DNA of 8,516 nucleotides from positions 1-8,516 of the forward strand of contig JAISZQ010000062.1 of assembly GCA_031269165.1 (NCBI GenBank). Direction: 5' to 3'. The notes below the pieces were generated by a model, which worked only from the letters and a program-made list of their open reading frames with translations, did not search any database and was not told where the DNA came from. Position 1 is the stretch's first letter. Every line of letters starts with the position of its first letter. This DNA is from Spirochaetaceae bacterium. Lineage in GTDB: Bacteria; Spirochaetota; Spirochaetia; Treponematales; Breznakiellaceae. Shown here in pieces: positions 6,490 to 8,516 of this stretch. Position numbers and translations under genes: made by a program.

Positions 6490-6693
6490 ATGAAAATGAC
6501 CTATAAAAGCGAGCCGCTTGAAGCGATTCACGAGTCAATGAAAGACTTGTATGAAATCGGTTTGCTTTCGGACGAGCGAATGCGCCACTTTGACGAGGCG
6601 TGTCTTGTAAAGCCCGCCGTCCCGCACACCGCCGCACAAGAACCCGCCTTCTCGGCGCGTTCCGGTATGTCGGTGTATGCGCGGGGCAAATGA
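6490..6693 (+). CDS. Antitoxin-like protein, copy A (toxin partner is dead)
   Basis: 67 residues (MKMTYKSEPLEAIHESMKD...). The N-terminal half, with IHE...DLYEIG...DERMRHFDEACL, resembles the start of the antitoxins that pair with COG4737-type RelE/HigB toxins. Relatives I know continue for about 35 more residues into a DNA-binding helix-turn-helix, which is missing here; a proline-rich tail ending in SGMSVYARGK replaces it. The start is fixed by a good GAGGAG (6479-6484) five bases upstream and by the ATGA overlap with the toxin stop; a GTG at 6484 is in frame but less likely. The reading frame is intact although the toxin is not, so it may be an orphan antitoxin. Nothing like a complete promoter is visible between the T-run hairpin at 6326 and its start. 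Confidence 0.7.
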   Translation: MKMTYKSEPLEAIHESMKDLYEIGLLSDERMRHFDEACLVKPAVPHTAAQEPAFSARSGMSVYARGK

Positions 6694-6729
6694 GAGCGCG
6701 CCCCTATCTTCCAGCTCTTCCGAAAGCCC

Positions 6730-6758
6730 TTGACAAATCCCCCTTTCCGCTATACCAT
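6730..6758 (+). promoter_or_regulatory. Promoter of toxin-antitoxin pair B (duplicate of the permease promoter)
   Basis: TTGACA (6730-6735), 17 bases, TACCAT (6753-6758), within TATACCATAAT; TATACC at 6751 with 15 bases is an alternative -10. The whole block CCCTTGACAAATCC...TATACCATAAT...ACAAGGATAA recurs before the permease gene (7467-7516), which supports it as a real unit. The leader to the toxin start is about 50 bases. Confidence 0.6.
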
Positions 6759-6815
6759 AATCCTTACAAGGATAAAGCGTGGTTTTGGCCGTTGGCTTGA
6801 CAAAAAGGGTTCGTT

Positions 6816-7181
6816 ATGCGAATATTTAAGAGTAAGTGGTTTACGAGATTTGCCATAAAAAGTTGCATAGACGACAGTGTCCTGAAGTCGGCGGTTGCGG
6901 AAATAGAGGCGGGCAACTTTGATGCCAACTTGGGCGGCTTTGTCTACAAACAGCGTGTTGCAAGGAAAGGACAGGGCAAGCGTGGCGGGTACCGAACCAT
7001 AGTGCTGTTTAAGCGGGGGGAGCGGGCGTTTTTTGTGTATGGGTTTGCGAAAAGCAAACAGGACAATATTACAGAAGACGAACTTGCATGGTATAAGGAA
7101 GCGGCAAAAAGATGTTTGTTTGGAGACAAAAACCAATTGGACGAATGGTTGGAAAAGGCCGCGTTCAATGAAATTCTTTAG
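6816..7181 (+). CDS. RelE/HigB-like toxin, copy B (COG4737 type)
   Basis: 121 residues, the usual length for this family of small mRNA-targeting toxins. Family-typical stretches: MRIFKSKWFTRFA at the N-terminus, GNFDANLGGFVYKQRVARKGQGKRGGYRTIVLFKRGERAFFVYGFAKSKQDNITEDEL in the core (rich in K/R, as expected for RNA contact), and a helical C-terminus. An AAGGG (about 6805-6809) precedes the ATG by six bases. It is followed nine bases later by antitoxin B, so the order is toxin then antitoxin, as in higBA. The gene is visibly AT-richer than glgP and the permease, in keeping with acquisition by transfer. Predicted role: a type II toxin acting in the cytoplasm, neutralised by its partner. Whether it is active cannot be judged from sequence. 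Confidence 0.85.
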   Translation: MRIFKSKWFTRFAIKSCIDDSVLKSAVAEIEAGNFDANLGGFVYKQRVARKGQGKRGGYRTIVLFKRGERAFFVYGFAKSKQDNITEDELAWYKEAAKRCLFGDKNQLDEWLEKAAFNEIL

Positions 7182-7190
7182 GAGGCGGAA

Positions 7191-7391
7191 ATGAAAAAAT
7201 ATAAAAGCGAAGCGTTTGAAGCAATTCACGAGTTTATGGGCGATTTGTATAAAGTTGGCGGCATTTCGGACGAGCGAATGCGCCACTTTGACGAGGCGTG
7301 TCTTGTAAAGCCCGCCGTCCCGCACACCACCGCACAAGAACCCGCCTTCTCGGCGCGTTCCGGTATGCCGATGTATGCGCGGGGCAAATAA
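7191..7391 (+). CDS. Antitoxin-like protein, copy B, partner of toxin B
   Basis: 66 residues (MKKYKSEAFEAIHEFMGDLYKVGGISDERMRHFDEACLVK...). A strong AGGAGG (7180-7185) lies five bases before the ATG and overlaps the toxin stop codon, so the two are co-translated. As in copy A, the expected C-terminal helix-turn-helix is missing; the tail ends SGMPMYARGK. I looked in the other two frames of the tail and found no hidden helix-turn-helix. The last two thirds are nearly identical in DNA to copy A, whereas the first 26 residues differ. Without a DNA-binding domain it may not repress its own operon. Confidence 0.75.
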   Translation: MKKYKSEAFEAIHEFMGDLYKVGGISDERMRHFDEACLVKPAVPHTTAQEPAFSARSGMPMYARGK

Positions 7392-7417
7392 GAGCGGCCC
7401 CGTATCTTCTATACTTT

Positions 7418-7454
7418 GAGGCTGTTCCAAAACTCGAGGTTTTGGAACAGCCTC
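7418..7454. mobile_element. 37-bp palindrome, probable minimal insertion
   Basis: GAGGCTGTTCCAAAAC (7418-7433) pairs perfectly with GTTTTGGAACAGCCTC (7439-7454) around TCGAG. CTTT flanks it on both sides (7414-7417 and 7455-7458). The equivalent place after antitoxin A (about 6708-6722) lacks it, and removing the palindrome plus one CTTT makes the two copies align. One arm differs by a single base from the first 16 bases of repeat copy 2. It could also work as a terminator for pair B (a short T-run, CTTTT, follows), separating it from the permease promoter. Confidence 0.7.
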
Positions 7455-7469
7455 CTTTTCCAAATACCC

Positions 7470-7498
7470 TTGACAAATCCGCCACCTCGTTATACCCT
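7470..7498 (+). promoter_or_regulatory. Promoter of the ABC permease gene
   Basis: TTGACA (7470-7475), 17 bases, TACCCT (7493-7498), or TATACC at 7491 with a 15-base spacer. It is the homologue of 6730-6758. The ribosome site AGGA (7517-7520) follows, four bases before the ATG. Confidence 0.55.
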
Positions 7499-7524
7499 AA
7501 TTCCCACAAGGATAATAGGAAACA

Positions 7525-8358
7525 ATGATCGCCATCGACACCTATGAAACGCGAGGCGCGCGCCGGGTACTCTATGAACTCGGTGGCTTCTTCAAGAACT
7601 CCCTCTCGAACTTCTTCTCGCCGGAATTTTTGTGCATCTTCATCCCCCTCCTCCTCGCGTGGGAGTTTCTGCCCCGCTGGAAGATACTGCCGGAGAGCCT
7701 CATTCCCAGCCTCAGCACCGTGGCGCAACGCTTCTGGTTTATGCTGTGGCACAAGGAACTCGTCTTTCACATCGCGTGGAGCATGGGCCGCTTCTTCGCG
7801 GCGTTTGCCATCGCGGTCGTGCTCGCCGTTCCCGTCGGCCTCCTCATGGGGTGGAACCTCAAGATTCGCGCCTTCATCCTTCCGCTGTGGCAACTCCTCT
7901 CGCCCATCCCCCCGCCGGCCTGGGTGCCCATGACCATCATCCTCTTCGGCATCGGCTCGAAAATGCACATCTTCCTCATGTTCATCGGCATCTTCTACCC
8001 CGTCCTCTTCAACACCTACCAGGGCATCAAAGACACCGACCCCCGCTACCTCGCCTCGGCCCGCGTCTTCGGCGCAAGCGAGTTCACCCTGCTCCGTAAA
8101 GTCTACTTCTGGCACGCCTTCGGCAGCATCATCATGAGCCTCAAAACCGGCATCGCAATGGGCCTCGTGATGCTCCTCATCGGCGAGTCCTACGGCGGCC
8201 GCATGGGCATCGGCTACCTTCTCGGCCAAGCCAAAGACTACTTCGTCATCCCCGAAATGATGGTCTGCATGGTCATCCTCGGCTGGATCGGCTGGTTCCT
8301 CATCGAGATTTTGAAGTACGTCGAGATAAAACTCGCCATCTGGAAGGTGGGCAGATAA
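7525..8358 (+). CDS. ABC transporter permease, nitrate/sulfonate/taurine (SsuC/TauC-like) class
   Basis: 277 residues, typical for the class, with about six membrane segments (near 34-50, 86-109, 116-142, 148-166, 203-220, 245-263). The cytoplasmic coupling (EAA) loop is ASARVFGASEFTLLRKVYFWHAFGSI (177-202), with the conserved glycine at G183. IPPPAWVPMTIILFGIG (128-144) and the late GRMGIGYLL stretch are also typical of this group. It would form the inner-membrane channel of an importer driven by an ATPase and fed by a periplasmic or lipoprotein binding protein; neither lies in this window and the substrate cannot be told. The start is supported by AGGA four bases upstream. The first 12 codons were copied to 6046, before the dead toxin. 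Its own promoter is a duplicate of the one before toxin B. Confidence 0.9.
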   Translation: MIAIDTYETRGARRVLYELGGFFKNSLSNFFSPEFLCIFIPLLLAWEFLPRWKILPESLIPSLSTVAQRFWFMLWHKELVFHIAWSMGRFFAAFAIAVVLAVPVGLLMGWNLKIRAFILPLWQLLSPIPPPAWVPMTIILFGIGSKMHIFLMFIGIFYPVLFNTYQGIKDTDPRYLASARVFGASEFTLLRKVYFWHAFGSIIMSLKTGIAMGLVMLLIGESYGGRMGIGYLLGQAKDYFVIPEMMVCMVILGWIGWFLIEILKYVEIKLAIWKVGR

Positions 8359-8415
8359 AGAAGATCGTAAAAGCGGGGAAGCCACAGCAAAGTGCCGACT
8401 ACCGTCAACCACTTA

Positions 8416-8516
8416 GAGCCTGTTCAAAATCTCAGCAAAAGGGGGAAGTCTCCCCCTTCGCTACGGCCAGCTCAAACCATCGCGGGATATACCCCGCGAT
8501 GGTTTGAGCCGTCCTC
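8416..8516 (+). repeat. Nested palindromic repeat, copy 3 (cut by window end)
   Basis: It opens GAGCCTGTTCAAAATC. AAGGGGGA (8439-8446) pairs with TCCCCCTT (8451-8458); unlike copies 1 and 2, there is no inner CGGCAAC hairpin between them, only AGTC. A second hairpin has a perfect 17-bp stem, 8470-8486 with 8493-8509, loop ATATAC. It then runs into GTCCTC at the window edge, as copy 2 does at 3045-3050. Bases 8359-8415, between the permease stop and this repeat, hold nothing I recognise. Confidence 0.75.

Larger units (their letters stand above)
6074..6493 (+). pseudogene. Dead RelE/HigB-like toxin, copy A
   Basis: Bases 6074-6235 match 6906-7067 of the intact toxin with only about five differences. 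Three lesions make it non-functional: the first about 30 codons are missing, replaced by the start of the permease gene; a codon read GAG in copy B is TAG here (6188-6190); and a 132-bp element interrupts it after 6235. Beyond the insertion the frame resumes as NITEDDLVEFKNAAQQYFAYNQDEIDKALNAK..., a diverged but related C-terminus. Its TGA (6491-6493) overlaps the antitoxin start, as in a translationally coupled pair. The original gene was therefore toxin first, antitoxin second. Confidence 0.85.

Noticed and set aside
6797..6802. TTGACA just before toxin B as a promoter
   Set aside because: A start site at proper spacing would fall inside the coding sequence after the ATG, and the duplicated promoter at 6730 explains expression better.
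7234..8412. Long minus-strand open frame of 392 codons, and similar ones at 2247-3092 and 5218-6096
   Set aside because: They lie opposite confident genes and read as acidic or His/Arg-rich shadow sequence, as expected opposite GC-rich codons.

Overview
The window looks like chromosomal DNA of a fairly GC-rich bacterium with an inner membrane and many small palindromic repeats. A spirochaete of the Treponema kind is my best guess. The grounds are a YidC-like/sulfatase fusion, a poly-G tract inside a surface-enzyme gene, and the style of the repeats. This is inference from gene style; no 16S or other marker is present, so the assignment is weak.

Layout. (1) 1-131: a nested palindromic repeat (copy 1). 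(2) 156-2921: a large polytopic membrane protein joining a YidC-like domain to an extracytoplasmic sulfatase/phosphotransferase domain, with an 11-G run at the domain boundary. (3) 2922-3411: about 490 bases without a gene, holding repeat copy 2, a 168-bp element with perfect 15-bp terminal inverted repeats, and two promoter candidates. (4) 3412-5973: a complete alpha-glucan (glycogen/maltodextrin) phosphorylase. (5) 5974-7391: a scarred, visibly AT-richer toxin-antitoxin region. It holds a 41-bp copy of the start of the downstream transporter gene, fused at a 6-bp microhomology to a dead toxin copy. That toxin copy is interrupted by a 132-bp stem-loop element and followed by an intact antitoxin (copy A). 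A complete toxin-antitoxin pair (copy B) follows. (6) 7418-7454: a 37-bp near-perfect palindrome that looks like a minimal insertion, then a promoter duplicated from the one in front of toxin B. (7) 7525-8358: an ABC transporter permease of the nitrate/sulfonate/taurine class. (8) 8416-8516: repeat copy 3, cut by the window end.

How it fits together. The phosphorylase is ordinary metabolism (glucan to glucose-1-phosphate). The permease is one part of a solute importer whose ATPase and binding protein would lie outside the window. The sulfatase fusion probably modifies an envelope polymer. The most informative part is the repeat ecology. At least three kinds of small inverted-repeat element sit in every gap. 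The paired toxin-antitoxin copies act as an internal control showing where two of them inserted, with short target duplications. Several repeats contain hairpins nested in hairpins, with compensatory changes between copies. The 11-G run could switch the sulfatase domain off by slippage, because both alternative frames stop soon after it.
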